A stretch of DNA of 40,627 nucleotides, taken from the NCBI GenBank assembly GCA_900540935.1, contig UQHW01000020.1, forward strand, positions 1 to 40,627, given 5' to 3'. The translations under genes and the position numbers were made by a program. The DNA is from an uncultured Collinsella sp. Its GTDB lineage: Bacteria; Actinomycetota; Coriobacteriia; Coriobacteriales; Coriobacteriaceae. The notes under the pieces are model-generated. The model had not been told where the DNA came from. It did not search any database and saw nothing but the letters and a program-made list of their open reading frames with translations. This document shows positions 31,282-37,657 of the stretch, in pieces (position 1 is the stretch's first letter; every line of letters begins with the position of its first letter).

Positions 31282-31983
31282 CTACCACTCGATCGTCTCG
31301 ATAGGCACGGGATTTTGCTGGACCGTCTCGCTCTCCACGCGACCACTCTTAAAGCGGATCAGGCGATCGGCCATGGGCGCGAGCGCGGAGTTGTGCGTGA
31401 TGATGATGACCGTAATGCCCTGCTTGCGGCAGGTATCCTGCAGCAGCTGCAAGATCTGCTTGCCGGTTTTATAGTCGAGCGCGCCCGTGGGCTCGTCGCA
31501 TAAAAGAAGCTTGGGGTTCTTGGCCAGTGCGCGGGCAATGGACACGCGCTGCTGCTCGCCGCCCGAAAGCTGCGCGGGGAAGTTGGCGAGGCGCTCGCCC
31601 AGGCCAACCTGGCGAAGCGTCTGTTCGGCATCGAGCGAATCGGGGCAGATCTGAGCTGCAAGCTCAACGTTTTCGAGCGCCGTCAGGTTGGGAACCAGAT
31701 TGTAGAACTGAAAGACAAAGCCGACGTCGGCGCGGCGGTACTCCACAAGCTGCGCCTCGTTGGCAGAGCTCACGTCGCGCCCGTCCACTGTCACGGAGCC
31801 GGAGGTTACCGTATCCATGCCGCCTAGGATGTTGAGCGCCGTAGTCTTGCCGGCGCCCGAAGCGCCCAGGATAATGGCGAGCTCACCGCGCTCAACGGTA
31901 AAGCTCGCGCCGTCGAGCGCATGGATGCGGGCATCGCCCTCGCCGTATGCTTTGATGACGTCTTTGAATTCGATATAGGCCAT
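31282..31983 (-). CDS. ABC transporter ATP-binding protein (MacB/LolD type)
   Basis: A 233-residue ATPase for the FtsX-like permease. Walker A is GASGAGKTT, the Q-loop is in FVFQFYNLVPNLTALENV, the signature is LSGGEQQR, Walker B is LLLCDEPTGALDYKTG, and the switch His is in IIITHNSAL. PTGALD is characteristic of the LolD/MacB/FtsE group. The gene is upstream of the permease and nearly overlaps it, so the two are co-translated. The ribosome-binding site (GATGGGAA) is modest. Confidence 0.95.
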   Translation of the reverse strand: MAYIEFKDVIKAYGEGDARIHALDGASFTVERGELAIILGASGAGKTTALNILGGMDTVTSGSVTVDGRDVSSANEAQLVEYRRADVGFVFQFYNLVPNLTALENVELAAQICPDSLDAEQTLRQVGLGERLANFPAQLSGGEQQRVSIARALAKNPKLLLCDEPTGALDYKTGKQILQLLQDTCRKQGITVIIITHNSALAPMADRLIRFKSGRVESETVQQNPVPIETIEW

Positions 31984-32036
31984 CGATCGGTTCCCATCTG
32001 GTCGGATAACTCTTTAGTATTACCCATTTCACGCCG

Positions 32037-32066
32037 ACCAAAAAGGGACAGGTTCATTTTGGCAGG
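32037..32066. repeat. GGGACAGG-type hairpin repeat
   Basis: ACCAAAAAGGGACAGGTTC then ATTTTGGCAGG; CCAAAA/TTTTGG can pair. Almost identical to 26071-26103. It lies just upstream of the ABC transporter genes. Confidence 0.65.
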
Positions 32067-32184
32067 TTTTATATGGGGAAACGACAGCCATAGATGAGGC
32101 GCCGGGAAGGCAGAGAAATCATCGACGGGGTCAGGCCGACCGCCAAACACAACGCACGCATCTCTATCTGTCAGCAAAATCATT

Positions 32185-32198
32185 CGAACAACTGTTCG
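32185..32198 (+). promoter_or_regulatory. LexA-type SOS box before the GyrI-like gene
   Basis: CGAACAACTGTTCG, with the perfect dyad CGAAC-N4-GTTCG of Gram-positive and actinobacterial LexA sites. A good -10 box, TATGAT (32203-32208), follows 4 bp later. The box therefore covers the promoter spacer, a standard repression position. It is 57 bp upstream of the start codon. Confidence 0.7.
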
Positions 32199-32254
32199 TT
32201 TCTATGATATGATTCCGTTATCTAAGCAGGCCAATACGCAGAAAGGCGGCCAAC

Positions 32255-32893
32255 ATGGCGTTCGACTTTAAGAAGGAATGCAAGGAGCTCTACAAACCTG
32301 CAAGCAAGCCGAGCATCGTAACTGTCCCGCCTATGAGCTACGTTGCCGTTCGCGGAAAGGGCGACCCAAATACCGAAGGTGGCGAGTATCAAAACGCCCT
32401 GCCGCTGCTTTACGGCATCGCCTATACCGTCAAGATGTCGAAGAAAGGCTCAAGGAGTATCAAGGGCTATTTCGACTTTGTGGTACCGCCGCTCGAGGGT
32501 TTCTGGTGGCAAGACTCCCCGAGCGGCGACATCGATTATGTACGCAAGGACGATTTCAACTTTATCTCGTGCATTCGCCTGCCCGATTTCGTCACCCGAG
32601 ATGACTTTGACTGGGCAGTCGCGGAAGCCACGACCAAAAAGAAACTTAACTTTTCTGCCGTCGAGCTGCTTAAAGTTGACGAGGGCCTCTGCGTTCAATG
32701 CATGCACACCGGGCCCTACGACAACGAACCGGCGACCGTAGGCGCTATGAATGAATACACGACCGAGCAGGGCTATGTCCCCGACTTCTCAGACACCCGT
32801 TTCCATCACGAAATCTATCTCTCCGATCCACGCAAATGTGCACCGGAGAAACTTAAGACTGTGGTTCGTCATCCTATCAAGCGCGCTGAATAG
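32255..32893 (+). CDS. GyrI-like small-molecule-binding domain protein
   Basis: A 212-residue soluble protein of the GyrI-like (SHS2/BacR-type ligand-binding) superfamily. Characteristic segments are MSYVAVRGKGDPN near the N terminus, FDFVVPPLEGFWW, CMHTGPYDNEPATV and HHEIYLSDPRKCAPEK near the C terminus. There is no DNA-binding domain. Relatives bind drugs or planar compounds, and E. coli GyrI (SbmC) protects DNA gyrase. A strong AAAGGCGG-type site precedes the start. The LexA-type box in its promoter suggests induction by DNA damage, as is known for E. coli sbmC. Confidence 0.87.
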   Translation: MAFDFKKECKELYKPASKPSIVTVPPMSYVAVRGKGDPNTEGGEYQNALPLLYGIAYTVKMSKKGSRSIKGYFDFVVPPLEGFWWQDSPSGDIDYVRKDDFNFISCIRLPDFVTRDDFDWAVAEATTKKKLNFSAVELLKVDEGLCVQCMHTGPYDNEPATVGAMNEYTTEQGYVPDFSDTRFHHEIYLSDPRKCAPEKLKTVVRHPIKRAE

Positions 32894-32966
32894 CGTGGAG
32901 CGTCATCTCACGCGCTAGGTTTTAAGCCAGCCAACCAGCCGCCTCCTAGGCCGTCCGGTAATTATC

Positions 32967-32993
32967 TTGACGCGGCCCGTCGCATCTTATAAG
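32967..32993 (+). promoter_or_regulatory. Promoter-like pair before the Abi_2 leader
   Basis: TTGACG (32967-32972) and TATAAG (32988-32993) with a 15-bp spacer, somewhat short. It would start RNA close to 33000, just before the hairpin at 33007-33042. Confidence 0.45.
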
Positions 32994-32999
32994 TTTGTT

Positions 33000-33050
33000 T
33001 TGCTAAAGCTGGAAAGCCTCTCAACGATGCGCAACTCCAGCTCTTTTTCT
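33000..33050 (+). ncRNA. Candidate small RNA / attenuator before the Abi_2 gene
   Basis: AGCTGGA (33007-33013) pairs with TCCAGCT (33036-33042), closed by a 22-nt loop and followed directly by a U-tract (CTTTTTCT, 33043-33050). A promoter-like pair stands just upstream, so a transcript of about 50 nt ending in an intrinsic terminator is plausible. Known: AbiF genes of the Abi_2 family are often preceded by a short structured RNA (the abiF RNA motif). Whether this hairpin is that motif is an inference. Confidence 0.4.
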
Positions 33051-33064
33051 ATCAAGAGGCTTAA

Positions 33065-33427
33065 ATGAAATACCGGAAGTCGCGGATATCCATCAACGAA
33101 CAAATAGCACTATTGACAGAATACAGGGGTCTTAAGTGCTCTGATCAAAGCGAACTCGAGCGAGCTTTGGTCGAAGTCGGCCACTACAGACTGTCGGCCT
33201 ACTGGTTTCCCTACAAAACCAAATGCAAGTCCGGGATTACCATCTTTCGCGAAGGCACAACATTCGAAACCATCATCTACACGTATGAATTTGACCGAGC
33301 CCTCCGGCAGTTAATGTTTGATGCGGTCGGCAGAATTGAGATCTACCTCAGAAGCAGAATTGCCTATCTTGCCTCTGAGGAACGCGGGCCTTTCTGTTAC
33401 CCAGATGTCGCCATAACGAGGCTCAAC
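33065..33427 (+). pseudogene. Abi_2 (AbiD/AbiF-like) gene, truncated
   Basis: The N-terminal ~114 residues belong to the Abi_2 abortive-infection family: ISINEQIALLTEYRG, VEVGHYRLSAYWFPY, FETIIYTYEFDRALRQLM, AVGRIEIYLRSRIAYLA and GPFCYPD. One HEPN-type RX6H motif (R33 to H40) is present. The family is normally about 300 residues with a second such motif in the C-terminal half; that half is missing. After GPFCYPD the sequence switches to the end of a ClC channel gene in another frame, so the original frame runs on into nonsense to a stop at 33514. The gene keeps a good ribosome-binding site (AAGAGG). An RNase-type toxin function is lost or doubtful. Confidence 0.8.
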
Positions 33428-33627
33428 TCGGCATGTCCATCGCGCTTTGCGCCGCGCTGGGCTACGCAGCCGTCTTTGGCAGCGCCACCAATACGCTGCT
33501 CGCACCCATCCTGATTGGCTGCGAAGTCTTCGGTTTCGGTAATCTGCCGGCATTCTTCATCGTCTGCGTCGCGGCTTACCTGTTCAACATGGATAAGTCG
33601 ATCTATGCCCTGCAGAAGCGGGCGTAG
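33424..33627 (+). pseudogene. ClC chloride-channel gene, 3' remnant
   Basis: About 68 codons ending at 33627 encode the last membrane part of a ClC-type channel or exchanger. QLGMSIALCAALGYAAVFGS is followed by NTLLAPILIGCEVFGFGN and an aromatic tail. The segment matches the final helices of that family (GATN..IA..L.G.E.FG). No start or upstream part exists; it joins the truncated Abi_2 gene near 33415-33427. It looks like what remains after a deletion or insertion removed everything between. Confidence 0.75.
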
Positions 33628-33691
33628 AAAGATGTCCAAGCAAGTGGTCTCAACCGGAAACGGCGTCTTGGCTATGCAAAGTGCCCTGGCG

Positions 33692-34270
33692 TTATTCCTC
33701 GTACGCGCCCTCGAGCCGAAGCAGCCACTCCTTGCGGTCAAGCCCGCCGGCATATCCGTTGAGCGAACCATCGGCGGCAACCACGCGATGGCACGGCACG
33801 ATAATCGAAATGGGATTGCGTGCAACCGCAGTCCCCACGGCACGCGGGGACACAACGGGAGCCTCGTTTCCCGGCACACGATGTCGAGCCGCAACTCGCT
33901 GGGCTATCTCACCGTACGTAGCGACCTCGCCACGCGGGATAGAAAGCAGCTCAAACCAAACCTCGCGCTGAAACGCCGTGCCAATCATATGCAACGGCGG
34001 CGTAAACCGAGGCTCCTGCCCCGCAAAATAAGCATTCAGCCAAGCCCAAGAACGCTCAAGCACCGAAGAAGCCGCGCCATTTGCCGGACTCACCGAAGAC
34101 ATCCCACCGGTACCAGAAACCGCATCGGCACCTACGACATACTCCGCATCCTCTTTGAGCAGCGTGGAGCCAAAATGTTCCTGCCCCTCAAACCAAAGCC
34201 CCGTCAGACCGCGGCCATCAGCGGCAAGCAAGATTTCGCCCAAAGGCGAAGCAAACGTCGTCGTGACCAC
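33692..34270 (-). CDS. ogt: Methylated-DNA--protein-cysteine methyltransferase
   Basis: Suicidal DNA-repair protein that takes alkyl groups from O6-alkylguanine onto its own Cys. The 192-residue protein has the active-site motif IIVPCHRVV with Cys160, and before it TAFQREVWFELLSIPRGEVATYGEIA (family core, wing helix) and RAVGTAVARNP. The insertion around RVPGNEAPVVSP after YGEIAQRVAA is family-typical in Coriobacteria-like members. A less conserved stretch (42-70, Gly/Ser/Ala-rich) extends the N-terminal domain. Translation starts at GTG (34270), 6 nt after AAAGGAG. Confidence 0.93.
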   Translation of the reverse strand: MVTTTFASPLGEILLAADGRGLTGLWFEGQEHFGSTLLKEDAEYVVGADAVSGTGGMSSVSPANGAASSVLERSWAWLNAYFAGQEPRFTPPLHMIGTAFQREVWFELLSIPRGEVATYGEIAQRVAARHRVPGNEAPVVSPRAVGTAVARNPISIIVPCHRVVAADGSLNGYAGGLDRKEWLLRLEGAYEE

Positions 34271-34428
34271 CAGCGGCTCCTTTCAAAACTCCGCACCATA
34301 ATACCGCGAATTGTGCAGACAACCTCGCAGATACGTCCGGACAGACTCGATTGTCCAAGAGAGGGCGTTTTCCCTCTCAATATCGGCCGATACCGAGTCG
34401 CAACGCCCAAAACGATGTCCGGCAAAAA

Positions 34429-34610
34429 CGAAGGTGAATGGTTTTCCGAGAAGTGAACGAGTAAAACTAGGGCCCCGAAGCATCCGCATTTTTTGACTGC
34501 AAAACAGCAGGATTCATGCGATAAAACCGCAGGAAATGGCGGCCAAAATATGCCGATGCTTCAAGGGTCCAAAATAGGTCGTTCACTTCTCGGAAAACCA
34601 TTCACCTTCG
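34429..34610. repeat. Nested palindrome, AAAACCGCAGG family, copy 2
   Basis: Perfect 32-bp outer arms (34429-34460, 34579-34610). Inside are GAAGCATC/GATGCTTC stems and two similar words, CAAAACAGCAGG and TAAAACCGCAGG. The inner sequence resembles 26650-26750. It fills most of the gap upstream of the alkyltransferase gene. Confidence 0.85.
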
Positions 34611-34637
34611 ATTCGGCCCCACCCCAAAGTCACCCAA

Positions 34638-34718
34638 GGCAGCAGGCGCAACGCGCCGCAGCTGCCGGCCGCGCCCCCACAGTCCCCAAGGCGGCAGGCG
34701 CGAAGCGCCGAGGCCGCC
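34638..34718. repeat. Tandem GC-rich hairpins
   Basis: Two similar hairpins, 34638-34666 (GGCAGC...GCTGCC) and 34690-34718 (GGCGGC...GCCGCC), each with an inner GGCGC/GCGCC stem. One base pair differs between them and is compensated on both arms. The surroundings (34611-34821) are C-rich and show no gene. Confidence 0.65.
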
Positions 34719-34821
34719 GCCGGAACCAGGGCCCGCAACAGCCACGTGCCCCCCCACATCAGCCCAGCGGCCCCAACCAACAACGGCCCCATCGCAGACC
34801 GCTCGCAGCAGCGTCACCACA

Positions 34822-34951
34822 GGCGGGGGCCGGGCTTGGTTTTCAGAACACTCCGCAGACCAGTGTGGCGCCTTGTCCGCGGCTCCGAAGGAGCAGGACA
34901 AGGCGCCACACATGGTCGAGGACGTTCTGAAAACCAAGCCCGGCCCCCGCC
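34822..34951. repeat. Nested palindrome, GTCCTCG family, copy C
   Basis: Perfect 28-bp outer arms (34822-34849, 34924-34951) and a perfect 15-bp inner stem (34864-34878/34896-34910). On the minus strand the linkers read GTCCTCGACCATG and TCTGCGGAGT, matching copies A and B. It lies 15 bases beyond the asd stop codon. Confidence 0.9.
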
Positions 34952-34965
34952 GGACAGGTCCACCA

Positions 34966-35991
34966 CTACTCGCAGAGCAGCTTGGCAATCTGGACGGCGT
35001 TGGTTGCCGCGCCCTTACGGATTTGGTCACCGCAGCACCAGAAGGTGATACCGCGCGCGGCCTCGGGGTTCGAGATGTCGCGACGCACGCGGCCGACCCA
35101 AATCAGGTCCTGGTCGGACGTATCCATCGGCATGGGGAAGCGGTCGTGTGCATCCTCGGCAGCCATATCGTCAACCAGCTTGACGCCGGGAGCGGCAGCC
35201 AGCGCAGCACGGGCCTCGTCAACCGTAATATCGCGCTCAAACTCGAGCGTAATGCTCTCGGAGTGCGAACGCAGCACGGGCACGCGCACGCAGGTGCAGT
35301 TCACGCGCAACTCGGGCAGGTGCATGATCTTACGGCCCTCGTTTTGCAGCTTCATCTCCTCGGAGGTAAAGCCTTCCTCCTTGACGCCACCAATCTGCGG
35401 AATCAGGTTGCTCGCCAGCTGGGCGGCAAATGCACGCGGCTCGGGAATCTCCTCGCCGCGGCCCAGGGCGGCCAGCTGAGCCTCGAGCTCGGCCATACCG
35501 GGAGCGCCAGCGCCCGAAGCCGCCTGATACGTCGAGACGATCATGCGCTTCACGCCAGCAAGCTGGTGCAGCGGCCACGTAGGAACCAGGCCGATGATGG
35601 TCGCGCAGTTGGGATTGGCGATAAGGCCGTGATGCCACTTGATATCGTCGGCATTGATCTCGGGCACGACCAGCGGCACCTCGGGATCCATACGGAAGGC
35701 ATGGCTGTTGTCGACCACGACGGCGCCGCGCTTGACGGCCTCGGGCAGCAGCTCCTTGGCGATATCGTCGCCGGCAGCGCCGAGCACGATGTCACAGCCC
35801 TCAAAGGCCTCGGGGCAAGCCTCTTCGATCACAATCTGCTCGCCGCGGAACTCGACGGTTTTGCCCGCAGAACGCGCGCTCGCCAGCAGCTTGAGCTTAC
35901 CGACCGGGAACTCCTGCTCGTTAAGGCACTCGAGCATCTGGGTGCCCACGGCTCCCGTCGCGCCCAAAATAGCAACCGTGTACTGTTTCAT
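34966..35991 (-). CDS. asd: Aspartate-semialdehyde dehydrogenase
   Basis: Reduces aspartyl phosphate to aspartate semialdehyde, the shared step to Lys, Thr, Met and diaminopimelate. The 341-residue protein has the NADP-binding start VAILGATGAVGTQMLE, the catalytic Cys129 in ANPNCATIIGL, and the catalytic His in VPVLRSHSESITLEF. Start at 35991 (MKQYTVAIL) with AAAGGGGGAAG upstream; an ATG at 36078 is too far up. It lies downstream of lysC on the same strand, 174 bp away with a hairpin between. The length and active site are normal. Confidence 0.96.
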   Translation of the reverse strand: MKQYTVAILGATGAVGTQMLECLNEQEFPVGKLKLLASARSAGKTVEFRGEQIVIEEACPEAFEGCDIVLGAAGDDIAKELLPEAVKRGAVVVDNSHAFRMDPEVPLVVPEINADDIKWHHGLIANPNCATIIGLVPTWPLHQLAGVKRMIVSTYQAASGAGAPGMAELEAQLAALGRGEEIPEPRAFAAQLASNLIPQIGGVKEEGFTSEEMKLQNEGRKIMHLPELRVNCTCVRVPVLRSHSESITLEFERDITVDEARAALAAAPGVKLVDDMAAEDAHDRFPMPMDTSDQDLIWVGRVRRDISNPEAARGITFWCCGDQIRKGAATNAVQIAKLLCE

Positions 35992-36123
35992 GCTTCCCCC
36001 TTTAAAGGTTGTGGCTTTTGCCCGCACGCTGAGCAGGCCGATTATTGTTGCCAGTGTATACAAGAACGGGGCAGGCACGAAACCCGCCCCGTCGAAACGA
36101 AACCGAAACGAAACGCCCCGCCG

Positions 36124-36153
36124 TAGATTTTTGAGGCGAGTCCCAAAAATCTA
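36124..36153 (-). terminator. Hairpin between lysC and asd
   Basis: TAGATTTTTG (36124-36133) pairs exactly with CAAAAATCTA (36144-36153), a 10-bp AT-rich stem with a 10-nt loop just after the lysC stop. It may reduce read-through into asd. Confidence 0.55.
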
Positions 36154-36165
36154 GCGAGATAGCAG

Positions 36166-37554
36166 CTACTTGTGGAGCGCAGCCAGAGCGGGATCGACCG
36201 GCGCGGAAGCCTCCAGGTCGGAGACCTTCACAATGCCGTTCTCATCGGAGAAGGCACGGTAAATGGTCCGAATCGCCAGGTCGAAGTCCTTCTCCTCGAC
36301 ACCGATAATGATGTTGATCTCGTCGCAGCTCTGCGAAATCATACGCACGCTCACGCCGGCCTGGCCAAGCATACCAAACAGATGGCCCGAGATACCTGCG
36401 CGGCCGCGCAGGTTACGGCCGACGGTCGCGATGAGCGCCAAGCCCTCGACAACCTCGATCTCGAGCGGCTCTACCTCCTGTTGAATGTCGCCCACAAGCG
36501 AGTACAGCGAATCGTGCACATCCTTCTCCTGCACCACGGCGCCAAAGCGGTCGACACCGGTGGGCATGTGCTCGACGGAAACGTCATAGCGCTCGAAGAC
36601 CGAAAGCGCACGGCGCATAAAGCCAACGCGGGGCTTGGTGCGGTCGCGGGCGACGTTGATGGCGACAAAACCGCGCTTGCCGGTCACGCCGGTAATGATG
36701 GGCTCGGCCTCGCCCTCATCAGCCGTCTCGCTAATGATGGTGCCGGGGTCCTGCGGCGCATTGGTGTTCTTGATGACCAGCGGAATACCCGCCTCGCGCA
36801 CGGGGAACACGGCCTCCTCGTGCAGGACGCTTGCGCCCATGTACGAAAGCTCGCGCAGCTCCTCGTAGGTAACGCGCGCAATGGGCTGAGCCTCGGGAAC
36901 AATACGCGGATCGGCAGAATAGAAGCCCGAGACGTCGGTCCAGTTCTCGTACAGGTCGGCGCCCAGGCACTTGGCCAGGATCGAGCCGGAAATATCGCCG
37001 CCGCCACGGTCGAGCAGCTTGATCTGGCCCTCACGCGTCGCGCCGTAGAAGCCAGGCATAACAAAGCCGCCCTGCTGACCGTACTCCTGCACCAGCTCGG
37101 AAGTGCGGTTCATGCTGAGCGTACCGTCGTGATGGAACGCCACAACCGTCGCGGCGTCCAGGAACGGCAGGCCCAGGTACTCGGCCATCAGGCGAGCGGT
37201 GAAGTACTCGCCACGGCTCACGAGCTCCTCGGTAGAGTAGCCGCCCGAGCGGGCGCGCTCGGCAAAGGCCGCAAACTCCTCGCGGATGGGATAGGTGAGC
37301 TCCAGCTCGTCAGCGATATCAAAATAGCGCTGGCCAATGTCCTCGAGCAGTTCCTCGCACGAAACGTGATACTTAACGTGCGCGTTAACCAGGTAGAGCA
37401 GGTCGGTCACCTTGGTGTCGCCCTTAAAGCGGCGGCCGCAGGCAGAAACCACCACAAAACGGCGGGCAGGGTCGGCATCGACGATGGCCTTAATCTTCTT
37501 GAAGTGTTCGGCGTCGGCGACCGACGAGCCGCCAAACTTGGCAATCTTAATCAT
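36166..37554 (-). CDS. lysC: Aspartate kinase
   Basis: First enzyme of the aspartate pathway (aspartate to aspartyl phosphate). At 462 residues it is a single-function kinase. Seen: KFGGSSVADAEHF at residues 6-18, VSRGEYFTARLMAEYLG, LLDRGGGDISGSILAKCL and ENWTDVSGFYSADPRIV. The C-terminal third (~300-450) holds two ACT domains (e.g. FVAINVARDRTKPRVGF, ALIATVGRNLRGRAGISGH) that normally bind Lys or Thr for feedback control. The start at 37554 follows AAAGGTAACC. It diverges from thrC, with about 100 bp between the starts. Confidence 0.95.
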   Translation of the reverse strand: MIKIAKFGGSSVADAEHFKKIKAIVDADPARRFVVVSACGRRFKGDTKVTDLLYLVNAHVKYHVSCEELLEDIGQRYFDIADELELTYPIREEFAAFAERARSGGYSTEELVSRGEYFTARLMAEYLGLPFLDAATVVAFHHDGTLSMNRTSELVQEYGQQGGFVMPGFYGATREGQIKLLDRGGGDISGSILAKCLGADLYENWTDVSGFYSADPRIVPEAQPIARVTYEELRELSYMGASVLHEEAVFPVREAGIPLVIKNTNAPQDPGTIISETADEGEAEPIITGVTGKRGFVAINVARDRTKPRVGFMRRALSVFERYDVSVEHMPTGVDRFGAVVQEKDVHDSLYSLVGDIQQEVEPLEIEVVEGLALIATVGRNLRGRAGISGHLFGMLGQAGVSVRMISQSCDEINIIIGVEEKDFDLAIRTIYRAFSDENGIVKVSDLEASAPVDPALAALHK

Positions 37555-37657
37555 GGGCTTGAGGTTACCTTTCTAAAAGCCTCTGCAAACCTGTTTTGCG
37601 CGCTCTGATACCATGGTTTCACCGATTGGGACCAAGGCATCCGAGGAGCAGTGTTAT
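37555..37657. other. Divergent promoter region lysC/thrC
   Basis: A 103-bp region that carries the promoters for both aspartate-pathway transcripts. No leader peptide, T-box or riboswitch fits in so short a space, and none was recognised. Confidence 0.5.

Noticed and set aside
33515..34456. 313-codon plus-strand ORF across the ClC remnant and the alkyltransferase gene
   Set aside because: Lies in the wrong frame of the ClC remnant and opposite the alkyltransferase; basic, low-complexity product.
34873..36126. 417-codon plus-strand ORF opposite asd
   Set aside because: Antisense shadow; it also runs through a palindrome.
36172..37608. 478-codon plus-strand ORF opposite lysC
   Set aside because: Antisense shadow of a complete aspartate kinase; no recognised domain.
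37555..37657. Lysine riboswitch or T-box for lysC/thrC
   Set aside because: The space between the divergent starts is only about 100 bp, too short for a lysine riboswitch, and no T-box sequence is present.
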